Of a DNA stretch of 64,000 nt, positions 20,184 to 30,347 are shown piece by piece. Source of the stretch: Pachyseris speciosa (taxonomy: Eukaryota > Cnidaria > Anthozoa > Scleractinia > Pachyseridae). Under the pieces are notes generated by a model. It did no database searches. It saw nothing but the letters and a program-made list of their open reading frames with translations, and had not been told where the DNA came from. Each line of letters begins with the position of its first letter. Positions within the stretch are counted from its first letter, which is position 1. Location of the stretch: assembly GCA_016490735.1 (NCBI GenBank), contig JAEMWC010001646.1:1-64000 (forward strand), given 5' to 3'. Made by a program: the position numbers and the translations under genes.

Positions 20184-22689
20184 ATGACCTGGCATTTTTG
20201 TGCAGTGTACGGATGTAACAACAGCACTCGAGAGAAAGTTGCTTGTGTGAGAGGATGTAACCAAATGTTTCTGCTCGTATTTGTGGCCATCCTCCGAAGT
20301 GCCCTGATTTACTGAAAGTACAATTCCATCCATTTCCAGAGGAAAACACCTTAAGAAAATCCTGGTTTTTATTCTTGAAGAGAAGAGATTTGAAACTAAA
20401 GGACATATCGAGAAACTACCGTGTTTGTTCAATACATTTCAGTCTAGGCTTGGGATACTGCAAAGCTGACCTGATACCTTTGGTTTACAACTGTAAGAAT
20501 TTGGATCGTTGCCAGGAGCATCCTTCCAAAAGAAAGGCCTCTCGAGACAGGGAGACTCAGTCGACCCCTTCCAAGCGTATGAAGAAACCTCTCCCTGAAG
20601 AGATTACGAAACCATCAACTGAGACATCAAAAGTCTCGGAAGAAGTGAGTGAGAATTGCGGTGGTGGTGGTGATGAATCCTTCATCTCTACAGTAATTCT
20701 AGCTGAACATGAGTACTGTTCCTCGAACTGTTCAGTTGGTTCACAAACGTTCCTCACCTCTGAAGACCTTGACAAACTCACCGAAAGGACCAAGCAAAGC
20801 GAAGAGACACTTCAAGACAGGGAGAAATTGAGAAGAGAGTTATTTATGATGCAAGTCTTGAAGGATGACAAGAGTGTCAGATTTTACACAGGGTTAAGCA
20901 ATAAAAACGTAAAGCTTGTGGGATGTGGCTGGAGTGACAAGGATACTTCACAATTAATGTGATCAAGTAAGCTGAAGCCACTCAAACGGCACTAAGGCCA
21001 CATGGTAGCGGGCATTATCCCTTAAATCTACCAAAGCAAAGATTGAGCCCAAGCATTAGCAGCCATGGACAGCTGTTTCGGCCTTATTAGGCCTCATCAG
21101 CATGGCATAGCTAATACTCAGGCTCAAGTACCCACATATCAATAAAACAAGCAATGAAAACGCAAAGCTTGTGGGATGTGGCTGGAGATTGGGCTCAATC
21201 TTTGCTTTGGTAGATTTAAGGGGTAATGCCCGCTACCATGTGGCCTTAGTGCCGTTTGAGTGGCTTCAGCTTACTTGATCACATTAATTTGTGAAGTATC
21301 CTCTCGCAGTTTACTTGTCGACTTATTTGCCTTACTTGAACCTGTTGCTAAGTCCATGAGGTACTTGCATGGACCAAGTAGTTTCAGAAATGTAAGGGTC
21401 TTTCATTTATTAGGGTATAAGGGTTGGAATAGTGACTTGGAATAGAGTGGAATAATGGAATAGAGAGTTTCTATGCACATATCCTTCCATTTTTATGTGT
21501 TGTTGTTTGACTGGTTGGTTATGAACTGAGTATAAAAATCATAGATGTTGCGCACAGTAAAGTCAAGGCTGTGCTCTACCAGTGCCCAGGGGCCCCTGGT
21601 GACTTACTTTTGCCTTTGGGCGACAAGGAAATCTTAGTTTTTTCACACAATTATTATGCTGGGTGCCCTGGATTTCAAAGGTTCAGAGTTTTGGGCTCCC
21701 AAAAATTTTTCTTGCAGCACAGCCTTGAAATTAGCCATTTATTTCATGATTGAGCTGAAATAATTTGTCTGTATTAAGAGGTAGCTGTGGGCTGTCGTAA
21801 AGGGATCGAAAACTCAGTTTACTCTTTTAAATTTATTTATGCTTTTTTACGGATGTATTCTGTGATGTGATATTGAAATATCACTGATCCAGAGTCTACT
21901 GTTTTATAATGTTTTCAGGATACTGACAGGAAGCAGGCAGGTAGAAAAGGAAACTAACATCATATGAAGAATTTGTGCTTGTACTAGTGAAGCTTCGTTT
22001 AGGTCTAACAGAGCAACATTTAGCAGATAGTTTTGGTGTTACTTTTTCTACAGTTTCTAAGTTGTTTAAAACTTGGATCATTTATTGTACTATGAACTGA
22101 TAGGTTTAATAGCCTGGTCATCAAGGGAACTTGTTGAAATTCACAGGCCTCAGTTTTTTGCTCGGTATCCTAGAACCAGAGTGGTCATTGATTGCTCTGA
22201 GTTCCAGGTTGAAAAAACCTAAAACTCCAACTGCACAGCGAATCACATGGAGTGAATACCAACAAAGAAACACTGTCAAGTGCTTGTTTGGAATTTCACC
22301 ATCAGGCGCATTTACCTTTGTTTGAAATGTATGGTCAGGTAGTGTTTCAGACAGAGAAATAACCCAGAAATGTGGGTTTTGGATCTTCTTGAGCCTGGGG
22401 ATAATGCTATAGCTGACAGAGGGTTTAAAGTGCGAGATTTGTTGCTTGTAAAAAAAATGCACCTTAAACACACCACCCTCTACTATTGGTTAGCCATTAT
22501 CCAGAAAGCAAGTGACAAAGACTAGAGGAATTGCCCTGCCAGAATACACGTAGAGAGAGCTATAGAACGGATTAAGAACTTTATAAAATACTACAAGGAG
22601 TCATTTCTTAGACACTGAAGCCAGTAATTGACCAGATTGTTGTAATTTGTGCTGCTTTGTGTAACATGTATCCAAAGTTAGCTAAATAA
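20184..22689 (+). pseudogene. THAP-DDE transposase of the outer element, decayed
   Basis: The ATG at 20,184 begins MTWHFCAVYGCNNSTREKVA, the start of a THAP zinc finger (C-x4-C). After a frameshift come KCPDLLKVQFHPFPEENTLR and NYRVCSIHF, giving the FxxFP and C-x2-H elements of C2CH. A Lys/Glu-rich linker and a probable coiled segment lead to RFYTGLSN. A fold-back insert then interrupts the gene, which resumes at about 21,303 with LLVDLFALLEPVAKSMRY. A likely intron spans 21,392-21,918 (GT..AG). The catalytic part reads EEFVLVLVKLRLGLTEQHLA, RTRVVIDCSEFQ (first Asp), SVSDREIT, GDNAIADRGF (second Asp) and ERAIERIKNF (Glu), ending PVIDQIVVICAALCNMYPKL at a TAA. Several frameshifts make it non-functional. 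Confidence 0.85.
20940..21302. repeat. Fold-back inverted duplication inside the transposase
   Basis: Arms 20,940-21,050 and 21,191-21,302 are reverse complements of about 111 bp with very few differences. The loop (21,051-21,190) contains a second, direct copy of the 38 bp just left of the first arm (20,898-20,935 versus 21,150-21,187), abutting the right arm. The loop also carries cagctgtttcggccttatta, a phrase like those in dispersed cnidarian repeats. Transposase homology stops before the left arm and resumes right after the second arm. Confidence 0.85.
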
Positions 22690-22980
22690 GCCAAATGGAT
22701 GAGTTTCATTAGAAGCAGGTTTGTAATTCTATTATTTGAATTAGACATACCATCTTAAAGATTAGTCTGGACTCTTCTAACTCCTATTGTTTTATGCAGT
22801 ACTGTACATTTTGTGCTTGAGAGCATTAAGCAACACCTGAGAATTCTAATGCTACGTATTAACGTAGAACGGTAAAGTACAGGCAACATTGATAACAACT
22901 AATGCAAAAACCCAACATCATTGACCTGGACCCTGCTCAGTGCTGTGGGCAGGGTACTACCCCAGGACCGGGGTGAGGTG

Positions 22981-22994
22981 GGGGGGGGGGGGGT
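22981..22994. repeat. Poly-G run
   Basis: Fourteen G residues within a G-rich stretch, between the two convergent genes of the outer element. Confidence 0.9.
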
Positions 22995-24148
22995 TGTGGT
23001 CCCTAGTTCTGATTTTATAAGGTTGGCAGGTATACAAAAGTTATTGAAACCCCCTGAACATACAGGTATCAACTAGTAATACTCATTAAGTTAAATACAA
23101 GACAGTTCTTTCACCAAATGTGGCAAAACAAAAGCCAAATAACAGTTCTTCAACTTTAAAGTCATTGTATCAGAAAGCTTGAAGTCAAATTGAACCAAGA
23201 CACTTTCAACCCCTAGATCAGTGTATTGAACCAAAACACCAGTTGGCAATTGAGTAGGAATCATTTCCATTTGCATTTGATAAAACCACTTTGTTTCCTT
23301 TCTAAGGACTAAATTTCCAGCATTGCCTATGTCAAAAAAGCCTTTCATTGCTAGGGCTGCTTCCTTGGGCTTTTGATTTCTGTGTGCCCATAGACATTTC
23401 ACTTCCACCACTTTGGCTGTATTGCAACAGCTGCATGTCATAATTCCATCTGGACTTGCTCCTAAAAACACACAACTTTCGAAAATGTGTAGTCCAGTCT
23501 CCTTAACTACAAGACCTCTATGTATTTTTTTGTTTTCCTTGATGAAAAGTTGAATGGTTTTGTGCTCATTATTTTTCCCATACTCTACTGGAGTAGGCAT
23601 GTTCTCCCACTGAGAACGTTTTTTTCCCACTATAGTATCAAGTAAGTTTTTGGGATCTGTGCTTTTTCGTTGATGACGCACTTTGTATGCAATAGACCCT
23701 GTAATTCTAGCCACCCTGTGTTTAACCCATATGGGGTTGTTGGACTGACCAATTGTAGACCTAGTTATTTCTTCCCGCTCCTCTTCCTTATATTGCATTG
23801 ATGACAGCAAAGAAGCTTAGTCTTCAGGGCTATTAACAGATCTGTCCTCAACTAATTCCTTTATTGTCAGAGATGTACACTTGCTCACTTTAACTTCAGC
23901 CAACAAATTAGCATCATCCTCTGGTGGTATGGTGTAAAGGGAAACTGGCATGTTAACCCCTAGCACATCCAGGCCTACTGCATCTGGACAGTTTTTATGA
24001 AGTATTTCATGCAACTGGATCTGTCGGAGCTGGGATGTGCCCTTTGCCCATTCGCCTTTATCACAGAGCGGCCATCTTTCTCGTGACGTAAAAAATAATG
24101 CACCGAAGCGAGGCTGTGCGTAGTAGCATTGATTTGTTGTCATCCACG

Positions 24149-25344
24149 ATGGCAGACAATTATTTTGGCACAAGAGTTTAGTGCAACTTCCAAAAGTTAC
24201 TAATGCGTTTGTGGAAGAATTTGCTTCAGAGCAGCTACCAATTAAATGCACCCTCACAAGGGGCTACAAATTTTTTAACGAAGACTTTGTACATGATGTT
24301 GAAGGTATGTTTCGTTTGCGAATACAATTTATATTCCAGCCTCGACTTTTCTGTATTTTCCTCAAATTGTTGCCGTGATTAACAGGACAGTGTAAGTAAT
24401 ATGTATTACCAATTCCCAGAAAAAACCAAACTCAAGACAAAGGACCGTCAGTGAAGGCCAAGTGTTATAGAAGTATGAAAAAAAAACGAGGAGCCGCACA
24501 AGCTTTGCGTCGATTTTGAACTTGGCTCAGCGGATCAGAAAGCAAACATCTCTCGCTTTGAATGCAGCTGTGCAGCTGGTAAAGCACTTTGCCATCATGT
24601 TATCGGACTGCTGTTTACCCTTTCCCACTATCAGATGTTAGGGATAAAAAGTGTACCACCTGTACTTTCCTCAACTTCAAAACCTCAGGTATGGCAAATT
24701 TTAAATTTGTACCTTTGACTTACACAGTTGTAATATATTTGTTGTAATGTTTTTATTGAAATTTGATGAAATCTGACAGTTCTCGCGCATAAGTTGAGCT
24801 TACATGTCGCCGGGGTTGCATCAAGCATTTATTGTACTTTTTTGAAAAATTTTAAAGCTTTGAAAGCCCACTGAAAAATGTGATGTTTCGTATTTCGCAA
24901 AGCACACAAAATTGTGGGCTCGATATATATCCCTCAACGTTAAACTCAAGAGTGCACACAAATTTTACCCTGCGAAAAATTTAGCTTCCGGATAATTGTT
25001 GTCATTAAAACTCAGAGACAATTCCTTGACTCTATTGTTGATTTGTTAACCTGCTTATCACCCACAAGTCATTAGAATAAAGCGATTAATTTACGCTAGA
25101 TTTACCGACAGAAAGTTTTTTGTCTCACTACGTGAAAGGGCTCAAGGAAAGACCCGCTTGATCACTAAGCTCATTAACCTTGCCGTGTCGTCAAGAAATC
25201 AGTAGCTTGTTCGACTTCTTAAAAGTACAAGGCTTCTTAAAATTTCCGAATTCTTCGGCTAACTGCCGGTGAAAGTCTTATTAAAAAGACTCCTTTTCGG
25301 TCAAATGAAGCAAATTTAACTGTGTCCTCAGCGGTCCGCACTGT

Positions 25345-25400
<56 letters not shown>

Positions 25401-26761
25401 GTGCTGTTATTATTTATATATAAGGCATATAAATATTTGCGCTGTTTTTCTTTTACTTTTGTTCTTTTGGAGACGAGAGGCCAAGTAGAATCATCTTCGG
25501 ATAATTTATAGTAAATGCACTCGTTTGTTTGCCTTATTTGTTTATTATTATTTAGTGCGATCGGGAAAAATCGAGATCGATTCACGGCACGATAACACGA
25601 TTTCACATTAATTTTAATTTGTATTTTTCACAGACCTGGCATATACCACCAAGAACAGATGGCATCAATCCAAGGCCTGTGGCAGACATGGTTGTTCAAA
25701 GAGCTAAACAACCAGGCTCAAATAGTTCAACAGCAGTAACAGAATCAAAGAAAAAGCGAAAAGAAACTGGTGTAAAAAGCAAACTTTACAAGCCTTCAGG
25801 CAGCCTCTTCACTCTCTTAATATACCAAAGGCCCTTATTCCTTTATTTCAAGAATGCGATCCTAAGCCTGGCTACCTCCGAATATGGCCAGGCGATGGTG
25901 AAGAAGTTCCCTTGGTTTCAAGCAAGTTTGGAGATGTTCCAAAAGGCTCTGTGCTCGCTTATCAACAACCCCTCCCTAAAATACTGCCGGATCCTAATGC
26001 CGCACGTGCTCCTGAATTTGTTCTTCCTGTTCTTCCCTGCGTATGCATTGTTTTGTCGGAAAGACAACAATTGTTTTACGACTCCCTTTCTATTAGCAGA
26101 GAACAGTCCCTTGAATATGAAATGCTGACAAGGGAGCAATCATCATGCAAGGATTGGCACCGCCTCAGAAAGAACCGCTTAACAGCTTCTAACTTCAAGA
26201 GCGTGTGTTCAAGGCAAAAAGACCACGAAAATCTTTCCGCCAGATTCCTAAAGGGCAAGACGGTGCAAACTGCAGCAATGAAGTACGGGATTGAGCACGA
26301 GGATGATGCAGCACAATATTACATGTCACAGTTTGGGAGGAAGGTCTACAGAGTTGGCCTTGTAATCAACCCATCCCTCCGACACCTCGGCTGTAGTCCT
26401 GATAGAAGACTTTATGATTCATCTGAGGGCCAGCCATGGGGTCTTCTTGAGATTAAGTGCTCCATGGCAGAGTTTCTGTCGAATCTCAAGTATCTAAAGT
26501 TCAATGAAACTACAGGCACTTATTCACTAAAGAAGACCCATACATACTACTACCAGGTCATGGGCATCCTTGGCCTAACAGGTTGCACATGGATTGACTT
26601 TTTTGTTTATTGTTGCCAAGAATTTCATTGTGAAAAGAATTTACTTTGACAATGATCTCTTTACTGAAATGCTTGAAAAGTTGAACTTATTTTACTTTAA
26701 CTTTCTGAAGTCCGATTTAAGAAAATGTTGCGAGCACACCTTCGTGCTGTTGGTGATCTGA
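24149..26761 (+). pseudogene. SWIM-YqaJ nuclease gene of the nested element
   Basis: The start ATG at 24,149 (MADNYFGTRV) needs one frameshift to reach QLPKVTNAFVEEFASEQLPI and RGYKFFNEDFVHDVE, which ends at a GT donor (24,305). The second exon encodes NEEPHKLCVDFELG and a SWIM finger C-S-C-A-A-G-K-A-L-C-H-H, with a one-base shift in an A9 run near 24,478. It ends at 24,688, and a 945-bp intron ends at 25,633 (CAG). The third exon begins TWHIPPRTDGINPRPVADMV. After a frameshift near 25,800 comes IPKALIPLFQECDPKPGYLR, then the YqaJ core: WHRLRKNRLTASNFKSV, YGIEHEDDAAQYYM (Glu), LGCSPDRRLYD (Asp), GLLEIKC (E-x-K) and YYYQVMGILGLTG. A shift near 26,630 restores FDNDLFTEMLEKLNLFYFNF, ending at a TGA at 26,761. 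Three or four shifts make it inactive, but the catalytic residues are all still present. Confidence 0.82.
25350..25403. repeat. (GT)n microsatellite
   Basis: About 27 GT units with one interruption (gtgtgcgtgt), inside the long intron of the nested nuclease gene. Confidence 0.95.
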
Positions 26762-26960
26762 AAGACAAATAATAACACGCCTAATAGGTCAGAGACCGCA
26801 GCCACTGGGAATTAATTAACTCGAAGTATCAATAACACGCCTCATTTAATGTTTGTAGTCCTATTTATTGATATAAACTGCTATCCAAAACATCTGCATG
26901 CACGAACGAGTAAAAACTTACAGGTTAAAATGACGTGAGCGAAAAAATAAAATCACTAAC
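26650..26960. other. Junction region of the nested element
   Basis: After the nuclease gene's true stop (26,761) the DNA holds two copies of caataacacgcct-like sequence (about 26,770 and 26,831) and no transposase coding. The rest of the minus-strand THAP gene should lie here if it had been kept, so an internal deletion probably removed it. Confidence 0.5.
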
Positions 26961-27114
26961 CTTGAAGTATTTGCCGACATCTCGGCGAATCTTAATGATC
27001 CAGTCTTTCTTAAATTTTTGGCTTTTCGGAAAACGATGGAAAGTGATCGCATCTCCTCTTTTCGGCCTTTTATTTGGAGCACAACGGCACGCAACATCTC
27101 TCTTTGTTCGGCAT
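26961..27114 (-). pseudogene. First exon of a THAP-type transposase gene, nested element
   Basis: The minus-strand ATG at 27,114 encodes MPNKERCCVPLCSK (C-C-V-P-x-C). After a one-base shift in an A-rich run it continues KRPKRGDAITFHRFPKSQ and KKDWIIKIRRDVGKYFKV, ending at a GT donor (26,960). The C-x-x-x-C pair, FHRFP and the W-x2-x-I-R-R-D block identify the N-terminal half of a THAP domain. No following exon (C-x2-H or DDE core) is found. The nested element is thus a transposase-minus deletion derivative. Confidence 0.75.
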
Positions 27115-28274
27115 GTTGCGTCGTCAATGTTGCGACGGCAACAATGTAAACAATTAGTACGCACAGCCTCGATTTCATGCTAAGATGGCCGCCTTGTGAT
27201 AGAGGCGAATTCTGGACGAGGGTCAAACATGGAATGGTCAATGGGAGGGTCAGTAGTACTAGCCTTTTTGTCTAGACTCATTTTCTTAACTGACACAGCA
27301 CCTTGGGCCTTCTTAGCTGGCTGAGTCCACACACACTTCTGATCAGTGCAAGAAGGTTGTTGCCCCAGTTTCCTTGTCTGTAGTGTTCTATCTACCTCAA
27401 ACAGTCCAGCAGCTACATGGCGACACCCTCCATCTGCCCTAACATTAATAAATGGTGCACTAGATTTAATTAAGGAACCCCATGAGTCAATTAAAACATT
27501 TTTTCATTGCTCCCAAACAATGGAATTTTTGTTATTAAGACTCTTTTATGCAAATAAAAACCATGTTATCTTTTACAATTTGGTTGCCAAATACTTACCC
27601 TCCATAGCAATGACAAAAGCCTGATATAATTTCGCCATTGTTCGTTATGATCGTCCAGCAATCATAACAGTCCTTGCCATTCCATGTTTTTTTCCTTTCA
27701 GTGGGTTGAACTTGAAAGTTGAAATAGCTACACTGATCAGTTTTTTCAGACAGTAGACTTCTGACATGTCCATCTATCATGAGTTTATAACCGTCAAGCC
27801 CTTTGTAGGACTTGAGATTCTAATGATCATAACCCGGTTTATGGACAAAATAATTGTAGATGTCGGCGCATGAGAGATCGGGCGAATCGCCCAAACATTT
27901 TGTCCATCCAGCCGACAGTTTCGTGATCAGAGGTAAGTTGTGACCATCGAACCTGTGCTTCTCTAGGATAATGACATCAACGTTCTCTTCGTCTCGGCTT
28001 GGCATTTCTAGCTTCAGTCTCCAAGTTTCGTATGAAAGTTGTACTAATTTTTCCTTCACGTATTGCTTCCCCTGAGAGCTACACGGTACACCGTGAGCTG
28101 ATAAATACGATCGCAGGGCGTAACTTTTTAAACCATTCTTTGCTAAGATCGTTTAAATTATCGATACATTCTCCCGAATCGGGGACACCAGGAGGTACAA
28201 TCGCCGACATTTTTTTCTGAATGCAAGCAACATTTGTAAAAGAACAAACAGCGAACAGCAACTTGGAATACAAG

Positions 28275-28344
28275 CGCGTGAGCCTCGCATTCGTGCTTGG
28301 TCTCGTGATTATACATAACTGCGGTTTTATTTCGAAAAAGGGCT
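28275..28344 (-). repeat. Right terminal inverted repeat of the 8.3-kb element
   Basis: Inverted match to 20,034-20,103. Read inward it gives AGCCCTTTTTCGAAATAAAA, then caagcacgaatgcgaggctc. It lies 65 bp upstream of the nuclease gene start and is followed outside by the AT target copy. Confidence 0.85.
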
Positions 28345-28492
28345 ATTGAGCCTAAATCCCATGGGCAAATAAAGCAACGATGGCCGCGTCCTCTAGACCC
28401 CTGAAACCACTTCTTTTTCTATGTTGCTATGGGTAGTTTGGTCTTTGGTATCTCATGTAAACAGTGTATTGAATGCTCCGTCTGGGGCGTTA

Positions 28493-29177
28493 TCAGCCTT
28501 CCGAGATCACAGCCACCCTGCCTGTCTCAACAGGTCCTGTTCTAATATTCTTCCTGTGTTTGCACCACAATTTTTTCAAAGCATCTTTAAATGTTGGCAT
28601 CCTAAAGGTATACACGAATGGGTTCACCATGGAATTTGCCAGATGAAGAGCGTTCACCAACCACACGTTGACAGGAGAAATGCATTGTCGGCAGAACTCT
28701 ATTACAATGTACACAGCAAATGCTGGAAGCCAAAACAAAAGCGACATTCCAATGACTACGAACATTGTCCTTGAAAGTCTTAAGATGTGTTCGGTAGACT
28801 GAATGTTCTGGGATATTGTTTCATCGGGTGTAGTGTGCAATTTACTGCGTATTTTAAGATAACTTCCGATAATAACTAACAGACAAATAAAAAACCAGGA
28901 ATGGATGGTGACGGTAGCATAGGCTCTGTCCACCTTTGAGTAATACATGGATAATAAAGACAATCCACCCATACAGAAACCAACTACCCACACAATAACA
29001 ATGCCGTAAACGTAAATCCGAGTTCCTATGGTACGATGGCGGAATGGCCATAACACGGCGCAAACCCTTTCTAACGAAATGAGAGCGAGGAAAAACAACG
29101 AAAGCATTTCCACTGATGATAAAGACTGACTCAACTATATAGACAACGATAAACGTGATCGCCGTTGGATGAAGCAT
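28493..29177 (-). pseudogene. GPCR copy B, internal deletion
   Basis: The ATG at 29,177 begins MLHPTAITFIVVYIVESVFI and TM1 (ISGNAF). The next bases jump to FFLALISLERVCAVLWPFRH at the end of TM3. About 210 nt (first intracellular loop, TM2, first extracellular loop, most of TM3) are missing compared with copy D, with a short TTCG microhomology at the joint. The two halves are in different frames. From TM3 on, the frame is open to MVNPFVYTFRMPTFKDALKK and a 25-residue tail. It belongs to the D/E subfamily. The 8.3-kb transposon lies 150 bp downstream. Confidence 0.85.
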
Positions 29178-30330
29178 ATTTTGGTCAGTTGTTGGTTTAT
29201 CGTCTTTCACTTGTTGTGTTCCTTTGTGCTCGTTGCCAAAGTAGATCGAGCCTGTCCTCTGCGTTTCTAAAAGGTGGCCTAATAATTTTTGTTCAATTAA
29301 ACGACGTGCAGCTCTATTTGTATGACAAAAGTTATCGTTTCTAGCGATATTTTTAAGTTCAGAAAATATATTTCGTTGATCTTTAATTCGGTTACGTGTT
29401 ACCAATCGAATATTCAAGCTGATTAATTTTGTTCTGAATAATAATATAATGCGTCAATTTCATCCTATGACTGACAGATTACTTTCAGAATAATTCACGC
29501 AGGAGAAACGGAGAGGTTTGTTCCCAAGGGAATCAAAGAGAGAAATACATGTACAGCATGCAATTGAGAAAAAGAAAAGCAAATACACCGCCTTATCTCG
29601 TCACGGTGACGTGATAATTGATGATAACTGAGGTACCTCAATTATAAATATTTAAATTGCATTAGCAAACCTCACAAATCCCTTGAAATGCACATATTGC
29701 AAATGGCCATGCTCAGTACGCATAATTTAGAAAAATGTCTGACCAATTTTTTTTTTCATCTTACAATTTAGATAAAACACTGCAAGCGTTTAGGCTCACC
29801 AAGCTTTGTACAGCCTTATTTGAAATATTCACCTTAGTATACTGATTTGACTTATGTCAGTGCGTGCCTACTTTATGCAAGCGAGGGATTCGTTTGTTTG
29901 CGAAAATCATTATTGTTCAATGCAAAAAAACTGACAGATTTAACTTTCAGGATATTTCTAGCAACATTGTTGGCAAAATAAATGCCTCATAAATGTTCAC
30001 ACTTTTTTGACAGAACATTCTTAGAGATTTTTGTTACCGCACGCAAGGTTGGTTTAAGTTTTCCATTTATTTACCACAAAACATGAAGAAAATGTTGAAC
30101 CAGCTGTGTGTCAATAAAAACACACATGACCTATTTATCAGAGCCTTTCTTTCTGCGTATGGCTTGTAATTCCATCCATCAGTTTCATTTTGACGTTTAG
30201 TAGCCCACAAGCTTTAAGAGTTAGAGTGACTTTCAACACCGGATGGTAAACTAGAAACGGTAGAAAATTTGCATTATTAAAAGGACACGGTAATTGGCAA
30301 ACACCGAGACTCAGCGAGAGGGATGCTAAA
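29178..30330. repeat. Duplicated 5' region shared by copies B, D, E, G and 43.0-44.0 kb
   Basis: Sequence upstream of copy B (ttgatcttta, ccaatcgaatattcaagctg, aataatgcgtcaatttcat, gagagaaatacatgtacagc) recurs upstream of copy E (about 42,650-42,840), more loosely of D (37,080-37,200), and inverted at 48,985-49,135 next to relic G. The block 29,860-30,310 recurs at 43,071-43,990 in the same orientation with two large extra segments there. No gene is seen. Confidence 0.75.
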
Positions 30331-30347
30331 CTTGATAAAACACTCCT

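Larger units (their letters stand above)
24052..27208. mobile_element. Nested ISL2EU-like element, 3,157 bp
   Basis: The left end TCGCCTTTATCACAGAGCGG and the right end read inward, TCGCCTCTATCACAAGGCGG, continue with ccatctt and later cgaggctgtgcgta on both sides, giving a loose inverted repeat of about 70 bp. AT flanks both ends (24,050-24,051 and 27,209-27,210). The insertion site is inside the YqaJ gene of the outer element; excision down to one AT joins codons for FDPRPE to WAKGTSQLRQ in the same frame. Contents: a plus-strand SWIM-YqaJ gene and one minus-strand THAP exon. It has the same plan as its host (nuclease and transposase convergent), mirrored. The ends differ from the host's, so it is a different family of the same superfamily. 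Confidence 0.87.
23091..28210 (-). pseudogene. SAP-SWIM-YqaJ nuclease gene of the outer element, interrupted
   Basis: The gene starts at the ATG at 28,210 (MSAIVPPGVPDSGECIDN). After a frameshift comes a SAP-like helix pair (LAKNGLKSYALRSYLSAHGV), then TWRLKLEMPSRDEENVDV and GWTKCLGDSPDLSCADIYNY. An in-frame TAG near 27,819 and the phrase YFNFQVQPTERK follow. The SWIM motif C-H-C-Y-G-G-A-D-G-G-C-R-H is split by an intron (27,439-27,598, GT..AG, in frame). At FDPRPE the nested element intervenes (24,052-27,208). The frame resumes with WAKGTSQLRQIQLHEILHKN, then a stop at 23,817, then the YqaJ domain: NPIWVKHRVARITGS, YGKNNEHKTI, FLGASPDGIM (Asp), KVVEVKC (E-x-K) and WFYQMQMEM. YqaJ is the lambda-exonuclease/recombinase-type nuclease fold. 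What it does for the transposon is not known to me. Confidence 0.82.
20034..28344. mobile_element. ISL2EU-like DNA transposon, 8,311 bp, with nested insertion
   Basis: Both ends share an inverted repeat: AGCTCTTTTTCGAAATGAAA at the left and AGCCCTTTTTCGAAATAAAA read inward from the right. Looser matches continue for about 70 bp (caagcacgaa, gtgaggct / gcgaggct). AT flanks both sides (20,032-20,033; 28,345-28,346). Outside sequence is the 3' flank of GPCR B, and paralogous flanks at 35,902 and 41,423 keep a single AT, which proves insertion. Contents: a plus-strand THAP-DDE transposase (20,184-22,689) and a minus-strand SAP-SWIM-YqaJ gene (28,210-23,091), convergent. A two-base duplication, THAP plus DDE_4-type transposase and a YqaJ-domain partner fit the ISL2EU (IS4EU) superfamily as I know it. 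Without the nested element and its target copy it would be about 5.15 kb. Confidence 0.88.

Noticed and set aside
23817..24257. Minus-strand frame as one continuous protein
   Set aside because: Its first ~65 residues are translated from the nested element's terminal repeat and opposite its exon 1; only the part below 24,052 belongs to the outer nuclease.
25328..25606. Minus-strand frame with His-Thr repeats
   Set aside because: Produced by the GT microsatellite in an intron.
20034..28344. Domesticated host THAP or YqaJ genes
   Set aside because: Both genes lie inside clear terminal inverted repeats with target duplication and are broken by stops, shifts and insertions.
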